Positions 54,086 through 62,376 of a DNA stretch of 62,376 bases are shown piece after piece. The stretch comes from an uncultured Bacteroidales bacterium (GTDB taxonomy: Bacteria; Bacteroidota; Bacteroidia; Bacteroidales; UBA932), in assembly GCA_934680015.1 (NCBI GenBank), contig CAKUSP010000012.1, positions 1-62,376 on the forward strand. Direction: 5' to 3'. The position numbers and the translations under genes are program-made. A model generated the notes under the pieces. It did no database searches, had not been told where the DNA came from, and worked only from the letters and a program-made list of their open reading frames with translations. Positions within the stretch are counted from its first letter, which is position 1. Each line of letters starts with the position of its first letter.

Positions 54086-56230
54086 TTAGAATGGGTAGCC
54101 CACACCAAAATGAATGGCGCTTCCACCTGATTTTATAGCATATATAGGACCTAACCATTTGTTCCCATCAAGAGAAGGGTCTCTTAGTCTTATACCCCAA
54201 TCGATACGAAGCAATAAAAGGTCAAGGTTAATACGAAGACCTAGTCCCCAGTCTGCTGCTAATTCTTTTAGGTTGATTCCCTGTTCGTTTTTCCACACAT
54301 TACCCACTTCCATAAAGAGGGTTCCTTCTAATTTCCAGACCATGGGAAAACGATATTCAATGTCGGCTTCTAACTTTATATCACCTGTTTGGCTAGGTAT
54401 ACTGAATGTCTCATCCATCTTAGATGAACCTGGGCCAAGTGCCCTTGCCTGCCACCCACGCATACTTCCAGCACCTCCGCAGTAGAATTGTTTTTCATAA
54501 GGAAGAGCAGTGGAATTACCATAGGCCAATCCAGCACCAATCAGCATCCTTCCAGCTATGCTTTTACTGTCATCGTGAGAGAATCTAAAACATTTTGTAT
54601 AGCTGGCCTCCAACCTTGCGTATTGTGAAAAAGGTGCTCCTAAAACAAGATGCTCGCCTCCATCATTGATTTTCATTAAATTCTTGAATAAACTTAAGCC
54701 ATTCCCTGAGATATCGGTAGAAATCCTTATGGAGTGATAGTCAGTCTTAGGTATAAGATCGGTACTGCTATTGTAGAAAATAGAGGCACCTATACCAAGA
54801 TCGCAGTGGTCTTGATATGAGTATTTCATGAAAGGGTTCTTTTCCAATTTCTTTAAGAAATCGTCATTCAAGTTAAAAAGCCTGACATAGTTGACCCTAA
54901 ATGGATAGAATTGATAGTAAAACCGGCCCTTGATGGTTCCAGAGTAACCGAAGGATGTGGACAGCACATTTCTAGTATATTCAGGCCTATTTTGATAATT
55001 AAATGAGGCGTTGATTTCTGTGCGTGAGATAGTAGGACCCCTAAATACTTTATATCCAAGCCCTAGGAACTTTGGAAAGCTGATCGATAGAGAAGTTCCA
55101 AGCTCGTTAGATGAGACATTATCGTCTGGCTTAAACTGAAAATTTCCTATAAATCCTACATTTAGCCACTCTCCTCCACCGAATATGTTTTTATGATAGA
55201 AGTTTATCTGTGGGGAGATGCCCATAAGACCAGATGAATTTGTAGATACTTCCAGATTAGTTTTAAATCCTTGAGGTTGAGATTTTGTTAGTGTAATATC
55301 GCAATCCACTTTATCATCGGAAACCTGAGACATATCTATGCCCACAGTCTTGAATATTTTAAGAGATGAAAAACGGGAATAAGTATCACTTACTGTAGAT
55401 TCTTTATATAGAGCACCAGGTTCTATAAGATTTACACCTTTTAGTACGGATTCCTTTACGTTTAGGTTTTCAGGGTAATTAATTCTAACATTGTCTATGA
55501 CTACTTTTTTAAAAGGGGCATCCTGTTCTCTAATTATATATTCTAAGACTACATGCCCATTTCTTGATGATGTATCAGCCAAAAAGCTATAGCATGTACG
55601 ATTAAGTGCGAAATAGCCTTTTTCTCTAAGCGTGGAGACACTTCTTTCGACTTCAGCTTCAAGGTTTTCTTCAGAGATGTAATCCCCAATCTTTATTAAG
55701 CTATTGGGCATGTCGTCGTCGAAGTCCTTAACAAAATCAGGGCTATCATTAGGAATGTTAAAGATTAGACTATCTATGATATATCTGTTACCCAATGTCA
55801 CATAGTATGTGACTTCGGCATTTTGTCCTTTTAGTCTTAACTCGCTTTCTACATTCGAGTTAAAGTAACCTATATTTTCAAGCCTGCTTTCTATACTTTT
55901 TTTCGATCGTTCTACAAGTGCCTGGTCATAAATGACAGGGGCTTCACCAAGACCTTTCCATATTTTATTAATCCCCTTATCGCTACCATCAGACCAATTA
56001 TAAATATAAAGCATTGGTTTCCATCCTAGTAAGCTATGATTAGGCTGTTGCTTTATATAATCAGCTAGGGACGAGGCTGGAAAAGTGGAACTATTTGTAA
56101 CAACGATTTCGTTTCTATCAAGCCTAAGCTGATCTTCGCGAAGTGTCCTAGTCGTACTGCACGAAAAGAAATTTCCTGACAATAGACAGAAAAGAAAAAT
56201 AAAAAAAAGGCTTTGTTTATTTATGGACAT
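54086..56230 (-). CDS. tamL: TamL-type outer-membrane assembly lipoprotein (BamA/TamA family)
   Basis: A 714-residue lipoprotein (ATG 56230; lipobox GNFFSC) of the Omp85 superfamily. N-terminal POTRA-like domains (LADYIKQQPN; SIESRLENIGYFNSN; VSTLREKGYFALNR) precede a 16-strand-like surface-antigen barrel with YCGGAGSMRGWQARALGPG, the conserved lid-loop motif. In Bacteroidetes TamL works with TamB in exporting and assembling proteins at the outer membrane. It ends 2 bases from rarA convergently, and its start is 45 bases from trmH, divergent, with a -7 box so near that the message may be leaderless. Confidence 0.88.
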   Translation of the reverse strand: MSINKQSLFFIFLFCLLSGNFFSCSTTRTLREDQLRLDRNEIVVTNSSTFPASSLADYIKQQPNHSLLGWKPMLYIYNWSDGSDKGINKIWKGLGEAPVIYDQALVERSKKSIESRLENIGYFNSNVESELRLKGQNAEVTYYVTLGNRYIIDSLIFNIPNDSPDFVKDFDDDMPNSLIKIGDYISEENLEAEVERSVSTLREKGYFALNRTCYSFLADTSSRNGHVVLEYIIREQDAPFKKVVIDNVRINYPENLNVKESVLKGVNLIEPGALYKESTVSDTYSRFSSLKIFKTVGIDMSQVSDDKVDCDITLTKSQPQGFKTNLEVSTNSSGLMGISPQINFYHKNIFGGGEWLNVGFIGNFQFKPDDNVSSNELGTSLSISFPKFLGLGYKVFRGPTISRTEINASFNYQNRPEYTRNVLSTSFGYSGTIKGRFYYQFYPFRVNYVRLFNLNDDFLKKLEKNPFMKYSYQDHCDLGIGASIFYNSSTDLIPKTDYHSIRISTDISGNGLSLFKNLMKINDGGEHLVLGAPFSQYARLEASYTKCFRFSHDDSKSIAGRMLIGAGLAYGNSTALPYEKQFYCGGAGSMRGWQARALGPGSSKMDETFSIPSQTGDIKLEADIEYRFPMVWKLEGTLFMEVGNVWKNEQGINLKELAADWGLGLRINLDLLLLRIDWGIRLRDPSLDGNKWLGPIYAIKSGGSAIHFGVGYPF

Positions 56231-56236
56231 TGTCGG

Positions 56237-56265
56237 CAAATTTAGCAAATATTATAGTATCTTTG
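56237..56265. promoter_or_regulatory. divergent -7 boxes between tamL and trmH
   Basis: The minus strand has TAAATTTG (56237-56244) 6 bases before tamL; the plus strand has TATCTTTG (56258-56265) 9 bases before trmH. Both match TAnnTTTG. The 44-base spacer must hold both promoters, and both messages would have almost no leader. Confidence 0.5.
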
Positions 56266-56274
56266 CGCAGGACT

Positions 56275-57000
56275 ATGGTAAAAATATCTAATTCAGATAT
56301 AAAATTAATTCGAAGCCTGTCACAAAAGAAATTTCGTGATGCAAGTGGTTTGTTTGTAGTAGAGGGCGAAAAAATGATAAATGAGGCCATTTGCAATGGA
56401 ATGGAAATAGTTTTTTTGTTTAAAAGAGACGATATTGGCGAAGAACAGATGAAAAAGATTTCATCCTGTGATTCACCATCCCCTATTCTTGCTGTAGTGA
56501 AAAGACCTGATACACCAGAAATATCGATAAGAAAAGATGGTCTTTATTTGGCTCTTGACAGTGTACGGGATCCTGGTAATTTAGGCACTATCCTTCGCAT
56601 TTGTGATTGGTTCGGGATAGATGGCATTTTTGCTTCAGAAGACACAGTGGATCAGTATAATCCTAAAGTGGTTCAATCCTCCATGGGTGCGGTGTTTAGA
56701 AAAAGTATTCATTATGGGGCGTTAGATAAGGTTTGTGGGGATTTTCTCTCTGCAGAACTGCCAATCCATGGGACATTTTTAGATGGGGCAAATTTATATG
56801 AAAGCGATATAAAGTGCAATGGTCTAATAGTTATGGGTAACGAATCGAGAGGAATAAGCCAGAACATTCGAGCTTTCTGTACTTCACGTATTCTTATTCC
56901 GTCATTTGCCACAGGGATGCATGCCGAAAGCCTTAATGTAGCAATAGCGAGTGCTGTGGTGGTCGCTGAATTTCAACGTAAGAGAAATTATGAAAAGTAA
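56275..57000 (+). CDS. SpoU/TrmH-family RNA 2'-O-methyltransferase
   Basis: A 241-residue methyltransferase with the knotted SPOUT fold. ATG 56275 (MVKISNSDIKLIRSLSQKKF) begins the RNA-binding N-terminal part (FVVEGEKMINEAI). The catalytic part has the three motifs: DSVRDPGNLGTILRICDWFG, IVMGNESRGIS and ILIPSFATGMHAESLNVAIA. It methylates ribose of tRNA or rRNA; the target cannot be told. The end overlaps the start of the phosphatase gene by 11 bases. Confidence 0.92.
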   Translation: MVKISNSDIKLIRSLSQKKFRDASGLFVVEGEKMINEAICNGMEIVFLFKRDDIGEEQMKKISSCDSPSPILAVVKRPDTPEISIRKDGLYLALDSVRDPGNLGTILRICDWFGIDGIFASEDTVDQYNPKVVQSSMGAVFRKSIHYGALDKVCGDFLSAELPIHGTFLDGANLYESDIKCNGLIVMGNESRGISQNIRAFCTSRILIPSFATGMHAESLNVAIASAVVVAEFQRKRNYEK

Positions 57001-58186
57001 AAGTGTTTTATTTGCATTATTTGCAGGTATCTTATTGAGTGTGTCCTGCGAGAAAAAACCAGAAGCTAAATACGTATTTCTATTTATAGGTGATGGTATG
57101 GGGGCTTCACAAGTGGCAGTTACTGAATCCTATTTATCATATTGTGAGGGTAAATTGGGTGGAGAGCAGTTAACTTTTACTAAGTTCCCTGTTCTAGGCA
57201 TGTGTACGACTTACTCTGCCAATAGTTTAATTACAGATTCTGCAGCGTCTGGAACTGCCATTGCCACTGGTCATAAGACTAACAATGGTTTTCTAGGCAT
57301 GGATCCTCAAGGTCTTCCAGTGAATAGTGTAGCTAAATTACTAAAAGATAATTATGGATATCAAGTGGGAATTTTTTCTTCAGTTCCATTGAATCATGCT
57401 ACTCCTGCTTCTTTTTATGCTCATGTAAATAGTCGTGGCGATTACTACACTATTACTACTCAGATTCCAGATTCTGGTTTTGATTTTATAGGTGGCTCTG
57501 GTTTTCTAGAATTTAACGATCCTAAAAATGTGGATATGAATAGCGAGAAATATCTTGAGGAACATGGATATGAAGTGGTATTTGGACAATCAGAATTTGA
57601 AAATGCCCGGGGTAATAAAATAGTTATGGTCGCTAACCCTAATCAAGAGCACAGGGAGAGAGTTGCCAATTACGATGATGAAGATGATAAACTAGTTTCT
57701 TTAAGTCAAATGATGGAGGATTGTCTCGAATCTTTCGATGATGACACGCCATTTTTCATAATGTGCGAAGGAGGTGAAATTGATTGGACTAGTCATGCTA
57801 ATAAAACGATGTCTACAATAGAAGCCATACTGAAAATGGACGATGCTGTAAAGGTAGCCTATGAATTTTACCTTAAACACCCTAAAGAGACTTTAATTAT
57901 AGTTACTGCCGATCACCAGACAGGAGGGGTAAGTCTTGGTAGCGATGAGAATGGATCGAGCGTCGATTGGAGCGAAATTATAAAACAATGGGAAAATGCA
58001 GGAAAGGAAGATATTTTCTCATCTGTAAAAACACGTGACGAATTTAATCGCTCTAACGGAATCGGGTGGACCACTACGCATCATAATGGAGATCATGTGC
58101 CTATATATGCAATAGGTGTGGGAGCGGAGAGATTTTCTGGACGAATGGATAATACTCAAATCATCAGTAAGATTTTACCATTATGA
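56990..58186 (+). CDS. alkaline phosphatase, lipoprotein
   Basis: A 398-residue exported lipoprotein (ATG 56990; lipobox SVSC). Metal and active-site motifs of the alkaline phosphatase family are present: FLFIGDGMGASQ, the phosphorylated Ser in TDSAASGTAIATG, GEIDWTSHANK, VTADHQTGG and TTHHNGDHVPIYAIG. It releases phosphate from monoesters in the periplasm or at the surface, feeding phosphate to the cell. It overlaps the end of the RNA methyltransferase gene and, by 4 bases (ATGA), the alpha-amylase gene, so all three are one transcript. Confidence 0.93.
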   Translation: MKSKSVLFALFAGILLSVSCEKKPEAKYVFLFIGDGMGASQVAVTESYLSYCEGKLGGEQLTFTKFPVLGMCTTYSANSLITDSAASGTAIATGHKTNNGFLGMDPQGLPVNSVAKLLKDNYGYQVGIFSSVPLNHATPASFYAHVNSRGDYYTITTQIPDSGFDFIGGSGFLEFNDPKNVDMNSEKYLEEHGYEVVFGQSEFENARGNKIVMVANPNQEHRERVANYDDEDDKLVSLSQMMEDCLESFDDDTPFFIMCEGGEIDWTSHANKTMSTIEAILKMDDAVKVAYEFYLKHPKETLIIVTADHQTGGVSLGSDENGSSVDWSEIIKQWENAGKEDIFSSVKTRDEFNRSNGIGWTTTHHNGDHVPIYAIGVGAERFSGRMDNTQIISKILPL

Positions 58187-59436
58187 TTATATATCAAGTT
58201 TTAACGCGACTCTTTTCAACGGGTCGCTTTTCTTCTTTTAATAACGATGAACTTAACTATATAAAGTCGTTATCTGTAACTCATATATGGTACACTGGAG
58301 TAATAAGGCATAGCGAAGGAAAATCATATGTTAAAGGCGATTGGGGTTCACCATATTCTATATCTAACTATTATGATGTTAATCCTTATCTTGCTGATAC
58401 ACCATCTGAAAGACTTTCCGAATTTTGTTCTCTTATAGAAAGGACACATGCTGCTGGGATGAAGGTAATTATAGATTTTGTCCCTAATCATGTGAGTCCA
58501 GATTATGCAGACGAACATGGTGGGATAAAGACACTCCATCGATGTGATTATGATTGGACAGATACGGACAAGATAGATTATTCATGTTCACTTAACTGGA
58601 ATAAACTACTTGATATTATACGATATTGGGCCGAACTGGGCGTGGATGGATTTAGGTGTGATATGGCTGAACTGGTACCCATAGAATTCTGGCACTTTCT
58701 TATAAGCAACGCTAAATCTGATTTTCCAGATTTGCTATTTATTGCAGAAGTATATCAGAAAGATAATTATAGGAAATTTATCGAAGACGCCCTTTTCGAT
58801 GAATTATACGATAAATCTGGCTTATACGACACTTTGCGAGCTCTTACTTGTGGATATGGTTCGGCCAAGGGGATTACGGCCAATTGGCAGAGTCTTGGGG
58901 ATCTTCAGCCCAGAATGCTGAATTTCTTGGAAAACCACGATGAACAAAGATTGGCAAGTAAAGAATTTGCAGGAAGTGCTGCTTCGGGTTATGCTGCATT
59001 GGCCGTAAGTGCGCTCTTCTATCCAGCTGCTTTCATGTTGTACGCTGGCCAGGAGATCGGAGAAGACGCGGCTGATGGAGTAGATGGACGCACTTCGATT
59101 TTCTCGCATGTACGTTCCATTGAGATCAGTAGACTTTCAAAAGAACAGAAAAATATTCTTATGGTATATCGTAAAATCCTGAAACTTAAATCAAGTTTAG
59201 GTGAAGCTCCGAATTTTGATTTATGCTATTGCCAGTCTACTCTTTTAGGATTTGACCCAGACCATCAATTTGCATTCTTAAGAAAAGGTAAAGTGCATGA
59301 TTATCTGGTGGTTTGTAATTTCTCTCATACTCAAGCTAGTATGGTAATAAAGGTGCCTAGTGAAGCTGATTCCCGTTTTAGCTCAGAACTTAATGTGGAT
59401 ATAGCGCCAATGGATTTTACTATTTTAACGAAATAA
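58183..59436 (+). CDS. alpha-amylase family (GH13) glycosidase
   Basis: A 417-residue enzyme without a signal peptide, so cytoplasmic. The GH13 motifs are IIDFVPNHVSPDY, the nucleophile Asp in DGFRCDMAEL, the acid Glu in LLFIAEVYQ and FLENHDEQR. It is shorter than typical secreted amylases, and works on internal alpha-glucans or maltodextrins. The start overlaps the alkaline phosphatase by 4 bases. The next gene is phosphofructokinase, with its own promoter, so the pair is linked by metabolism rather than strictly by operon. Confidence 0.9.
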   Translation: MIIYQVLTRLFSTGRFSSFNNDELNYIKSLSVTHIWYTGVIRHSEGKSYVKGDWGSPYSISNYYDVNPYLADTPSERLSEFCSLIERTHAAGMKVIIDFVPNHVSPDYADEHGGIKTLHRCDYDWTDTDKIDYSCSLNWNKLLDIIRYWAELGVDGFRCDMAELVPIEFWHFLISNAKSDFPDLLFIAEVYQKDNYRKFIEDALFDELYDKSGLYDTLRALTCGYGSAKGITANWQSLGDLQPRMLNFLENHDEQRLASKEFAGSAASGYAALAVSALFYPAAFMLYAGQEIGEDAADGVDGRTSIFSHVRSIEISRLSKEQKNILMVYRKILKLKSSLGEAPNFDLCYCQSTLLGFDPDHQFAFLRKGKVHDYLVVCNFSHTQASMVIKVPSEADSRFSSELNVDIAPMDFTILTK

Positions 59437-59438
59437 TG

Positions 59439-59446
59439 TATTTTTG
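59439..59446 (+). promoter_or_regulatory. promoter of phosphofructokinase gene
   Basis: TATTTTTG at 59439-59446, with TTTA at 59416-59419 at the correct 19-base distance (3 of 4 matching the -33 box). It lies in the 45-base gap after the amylase gene. Confidence 0.55.
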
Positions 59447-59481
59447 CGTCGCGAATTTTTAATTAATTTTATAATAAGAAA

Positions 59482-60711
59482 ATGAAAGGTTCAGTAATTA
59501 TTCTTTGTGGCGGTGGTCCGGCCCCAGGCATGAACACTGTCGTATGTTCTGTCGCAAAGACTTTTTTAGCTAATGGTTATCGCGTAATTGGCCTTCACGG
59601 GGGTTATAGCGGACTTTTTTCAAAGTCTCCTCGTATCGAGGACATTGATTTCTTTAAAGCTGACGCTTACTTTAATAGAGGCGGTAGTTATCTACAGATG
59701 AGTCGTTTTAAGCCGACTGCAGAGGATTTTGAAAAAAACTTCAATCTGGAGCTATTCACGGAGAATGATATAAAGCTTTTAGTAACTGTGGGTGGTGATG
59801 ACACGGCATCAACAGCTAATAGAATTGCTAAATTCTTGGAAGAGAAAAAATATCCTATTGCCAATATACATGTTCCTAAGACTATTGACAATGATTTGCC
59901 TCTTCCTAACAACACTCCTACCTTTGGATTTAATTCCGCTAAGGATGAGGGTGCGCACATAGCAAGAACAGTATACGAAGATGCTCGTACTTCAGGAAAC
60001 TGGCTTCTTATTTCAGCGATGGGACGTAGTGCTGGTCACTTGGCTCTAGGTATAGGAGAAGCGACACACTGCCCTATGACCATAATCCCTGAAATGTTCA
60101 ATAAGACAGAGATTCATATTGACAAGATCATCAAGCTTACACTAGGTTCTATTATTAAACGTAAGATATTAGGTATCGATTATGGAACAGTAGTAGTAGC
60201 AGAAGGAGTATTCCATGACCTAGATCCAGAAGAAATAAAAGCTACAGGAGCTCACCTTACTTATGATGAGCATGGTCACCCAGAACTTGGAAAGATCTCG
60301 AAGGCTGTGATGTTCAACGATATTCTTGAAAAAGAATTCAAAAAGGTAGGTATGAAAGTAAAGACACGCCCTATTGAGATAGGCTACGATGTGCGTTGCC
60401 AAGATCCTATTGCATTTGACCTTACATACTGTTCAGAGCTCGCTATGGGTGTATATGAACTTTTCGAGAAGGGAGAAACAGGGTGTATGGTTTTCGTTGA
60501 TCATAATGGAGATGCAAAGCCTCTCTATTTACATGATCTGCAGAATGCTGAAGGTAAAATTCCACCTCGTCGTGTAAATATTGAAGGTGGTACTGCACAA
60601 AACTACTACAATCATATCTGTCACTACATCACAGAAGCTGATTATGAGGCTGCTAGAAAATATGTTCCTAATCCTGAGGATTACGACTTCAAGAAGATCT
60701 TGAATTGGTAG
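59482..60711 (+). CDS. pyrophosphate-dependent 6-phosphofructokinase
   Basis: A 409-residue glycolytic enzyme. The substrate-binding GGPAPGMNTVV and PKTIDNDLPLPNN are clear, and the phosphoryl-donor site reads GGDDTASTA rather than the GGDGS of ATP enzymes, which marks the PPi-using type (diphosphate-fructose-6-phosphate phosphotransferase). Later come SAMGRSAGHLALGIGEATHC and FDLTYCSELAMG. It makes fructose 1,6-bisphosphate and phosphate reversibly. Monocistronic with its own promoter, ending at a hairpin at 60729-60758. Confidence 0.92.
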   Translation: MKGSVIILCGGGPAPGMNTVVCSVAKTFLANGYRVIGLHGGYSGLFSKSPRIEDIDFFKADAYFNRGGSYLQMSRFKPTAEDFEKNFNLELFTENDIKLLVTVGGDDTASTANRIAKFLEEKKYPIANIHVPKTIDNDLPLPNNTPTFGFNSAKDEGAHIARTVYEDARTSGNWLLISAMGRSAGHLALGIGEATHCPMTIIPEMFNKTEIHIDKIIKLTLGSIIKRKILGIDYGTVVVAEGVFHDLDPEEIKATGAHLTYDEHGHPELGKISKAVMFNDILEKEFKKVGMKVKTRPIEIGYDVRCQDPIAFDLTYCSELAMGVYELFEKGETGCMVFVDHNGDAKPLYLHDLQNAEGKIPPRRVNIEGGTAQNYYNHICHYITEADYEAARKYVPNPEDYDFKKILNW

Positions 60712-60728
60712 TGATGTTTATTAGATGT

Positions 60729-60758
60729 AAGGCGACTAATAGTATTATTAGTCGCCTT
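60729..60758. terminator. hairpin terminator between convergent genes
   Basis: A 13-base stem (AAGGCGACTAATA and its reverse complement) with a 4-base loop, followed by CTTTTAAT on the plus strand. It probably ends both the phosphofructokinase message and, from the other strand, the CapA-type gene (stop at 60762). Confidence 0.75.
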
Positions 60759-60761
60759 CTT

Positions 60762-61865
60762 TTAATATGAAGTGGCTATGCGATTAAATGTGGACATCAT
60801 CTTATTATAGTCCCATTCGCCATTCCATTCCGACTTTTTCTCTATATATTCAACAACTGGAATTACTGTATAATCATCACAAAAACCTCCTGGTCTTGAA
60901 CACCATGTCCATATTAGGGTGGGCTCGTCTAACTTGATATCTCCGTTAGATTCCCTTATAATATTGATACTTACCATAAGCCCTAGTTGAGTATTTACAG
61001 CACTCATATTGGATACAAAATTACCTATGGAATAAAACACAGGTATTCCATTAATAATCCCTCTATCTTGAACGACATGAGGATGTGTTCCTATTATGAT
61101 ATCAGCGCCATTATTAGCCATGAATTCTGCCATTTCTTCTTGTGATTTATTATGTGTTAGCACATATTCATCTCCCCAATGCGGTGTTGCTATTACGACA
61201 TCAGCCTTGCGCGATAGTTCAAACGCTTTAGTCAGAGACTGTTTGTCAGATAGTAAATTGGCTTTAGGAAAGCTAGAGTCGGGTCGAACATTAGTAGAAT
61301 ATGTAAAGTTCACAATGGCTAGTCTAATTCCTTGTCGCGCGACAAGGAGCGCCAGGTCTTGTTTTTGAGGGTCTTCAGATAGCCCAGTATAAGAAAAAGC
61401 GTATTTGGCTTTATATCTTTTCAATGTAATGAGTTCATGAGTGGCTCCGGACGTATAATAATCCATAATATGGTTATTGGCACAGAGAAAAACATCGAAT
61501 CCATCATTGAGTAACTGCGTGAGGAACTCTTCTGGAGCACTAAACCTAGGGTATCCACTGTATGGCTCGCCACAAATTGGAGATTCGAGATTTCCTATCG
61601 TTAGGTCAGCATTGTCGATATAATGTCGTACATGTTTAAAGTAGTTAGAAAAATCAAAACTTTCATCTTCTCCACATGCTTTTATCAGTTGGGGGTAATG
61701 AAGCATTAAATCCCCTACTATAAGGACCTTAAGAGTGTCAGGTTTAAAAAGAGGTCTAACTGTTAGGTCCGTTTCAATTCTTATTGTTTCAGGTTTTGAA
61801 ATATGCTCGTGAGCAGAAGCAGAGAAATAAAATAATAATAATAATGCTATATGAAATGGTTTCAT
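60762..61865 (-). CDS. CapA-family protein (metallophosphatase-like, poly-gamma-glutamate type)
   Basis: A 367-residue exported protein (signal peptide ending FSASAH). The CapA/PGA_cap domain shows its metal-site motifs: LIVGDLMLHYP, LTIGNLESPICG, FLCANNHIMDY, VVIATPHWGDEY and IIGTHPHVVQ. Relatives help make capsular poly-gamma-glutamate or act as phosphoesterases; no other capsule genes lie here, so a general envelope role is more likely. It ends at a hairpin shared with phosphofructokinase. Confidence 0.9.
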   Translation of the reverse strand: MKPFHIALLLLFYFSASAHEHISKPETIRIETDLTVRPLFKPDTLKVLIVGDLMLHYPQLIKACGEDESFDFSNYFKHVRHYIDNADLTIGNLESPICGEPYSGYPRFSAPEEFLTQLLNDGFDVFLCANNHIMDYYTSGATHELITLKRYKAKYAFSYTGLSEDPQKQDLALLVARQGIRLAIVNFTYSTNVRPDSSFPKANLLSDKQSLTKAFELSRKADVVIATPHWGDEYVLTHNKSQEEMAEFMANNGADIIIGTHPHVVQDRGIINGIPVFYSIGNFVSNMSAVNTQLGLMVSINIIRESNGDIKLDEPTLIWTWCSRPGGFCDDYTVIPVVEYIEKKSEWNGEWDYNKMMSTFNRIATSY

Positions 61866-61917
61866 TTTTAATTGGCGACTTCTAAAATTCTAATATATTC
61901 ATTCTAGTCTCGCATAC

Positions 61918-62376
61918 TCATGGAATGCCTACGGACTCTAAGACTATGACCCCATTCGCACTGACATCGTACACAAAACTCCCTCTATAGACGATAGACG
62001 CCCCATCGCTTTTCCTTACCGAAAGCTTAGTTCCATCCGAAAGATGACTATATGTCAGTGTGTTAACCATACTTGGCAAATTTAAGAAATTATACGATAC
62101 ACTCACCCAATCGTGTCCATTAAATGTGAGATTTCCATTAGCATCAGACGTGAAGTAGAATTCCAACATCTCTTCATTCGGGTTTATATATCCAAGTTCA
62201 GGCATGTTACCCTTATACACAAAGCGGTGCTCGTTGGTTATTCCATCGACATTCCGTCTTATGAACTCCAAGTTCCCGTTCAAATCATACATTATGTCCT
62301 TTTCAGTCCCCACTGAAGTCTGCACTCCATTAACGAACCGCCTATTTCCTATGAACCTGCCAAGGTGGTCATAGTC
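61918..62376 (-). pseudogene. RHS/YD-repeat protein, 3' fragment running off the window
   Basis: From the window edge (62376) a frame reads YDHLGRFIGNRRFVNG, then YDLNGNLEFIRRNVDG, TSDANGNLTFNG, SYNFLNLPSMVNTL and YRGSFVYDVSANGV, typical YD repeats of a Bacteroidetes RHS protein. It stops at 61918-61920 after LESVGIP, just where intact members read ES..EGRI and continue into the hyper-variable tip. So both ends are missing: the N-terminal part lies outside and the toxin/tip part is lost. Such sequences are repeated in these genomes and often end contigs. Confidence 0.75.

Noticed and set aside
59482..60711. ATP-dependent phosphofructokinase.
   Set aside because: The donor-site motif is GGDDT rather than GGDGS, which favours pyrophosphate as phosphoryl donor.
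1..62376. CRISPR arrays, tRNA or rRNA genes, and complete insertion sequences.
   Set aside because: I found no regular short-spaced repeats, no cloverleaf or rRNA-like stretches, and no transposase gene; the gene-free gaps are too short and AT-rich.

Overview
The window looks like chromosomal DNA of a member of the Bacteroidales (phylum Bacteroidota). Pointers are fimbrillin (Mfa-type) lipoproteins, a TonB receptor with an N-terminal carboxypeptidase-regulatory-like domain, a TamL-type outer-membrane assembly protein, DUF4876/DUF5723-type proteins, a pyrophosphate-type phosphofructokinase, weak Shine-Dalgarno signals, and several promoters of the Bacteroides -33 TTTG / -7 TAnnTTTG type. DNA is AT-rich. 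The family within the order cannot be fixed from the sequence alone. The last gene is cut by the window edge and the first breaks 78 bases from it, so this may be a whole contig ending in repeated or rearranged DNA.

1-3211 is a patchwork: the first 51 codons of metK followed by an unrelated reading frame, an intact methyltransferase, a small secreted S74 (tail-fibre chaperone) protein, a silent 350-base stretch, then three broken fragments joined end to end (a conjugative-transposon lysozyme lacking its N-terminus, an FtsK-like ATPase lacking its Walker A half, and the tail of an unknown protein). 3217-8502 is a same-strand run of three fimbrillin-type lipoproteins, the middle one fused to BspA-like leucine-rich repeats, a BACON-like domain and an M64 metallopeptidase. 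8517-14999 holds an inner-membrane Ser/Thr kinase with an LRR lipoprotein on one strand and, divergently, an operon of a WG-repeat protein, a periplasmic protein and an outer-membrane barrel protein. This looks like a cell-envelope signalling module.

15190-22641 is mostly housekeeping: ndk, yqeY, DUF389 transporter, EF-hand membrane protein, RluA-type pseudouridine synthase, Maf and DUF3467.

23078-34977 is the most interesting part: a TonB receptor, a DUF4876 lipoprotein, an outer-membrane barrel, two tandem gingipain-like (C25) cysteine proteases with HEAT-like tails, a papain-like (C1) protease, and a small lipoprotein. The papain-like protease ends in what looks like the C-terminal half of a HmuY-type haemophore, and the next gene encodes what looks like the N-terminal half. 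Together this suggests an operon that digests haemoproteins (or another host protein) and captures a cofactor for TonB import. A 39-base direct repeat flanks the receptor gene.

35040-61865 is core genome: valS-tatA-ABC-F-GH3 glucosidase, a helix-turn-helix regulator with pncC beside clustered TGTAAAA motifs, queA, two envelope proteins, mscS, rlmD, a Ca/Na antiporter, two barrels, rarA, divergent tamL/trmH, alkaline phosphatase, alpha-amylase, PPi-phosphofructokinase and a CapA-type protein. The right end (61918-62376) is a truncated RHS/YD-repeat gene running off the edge.
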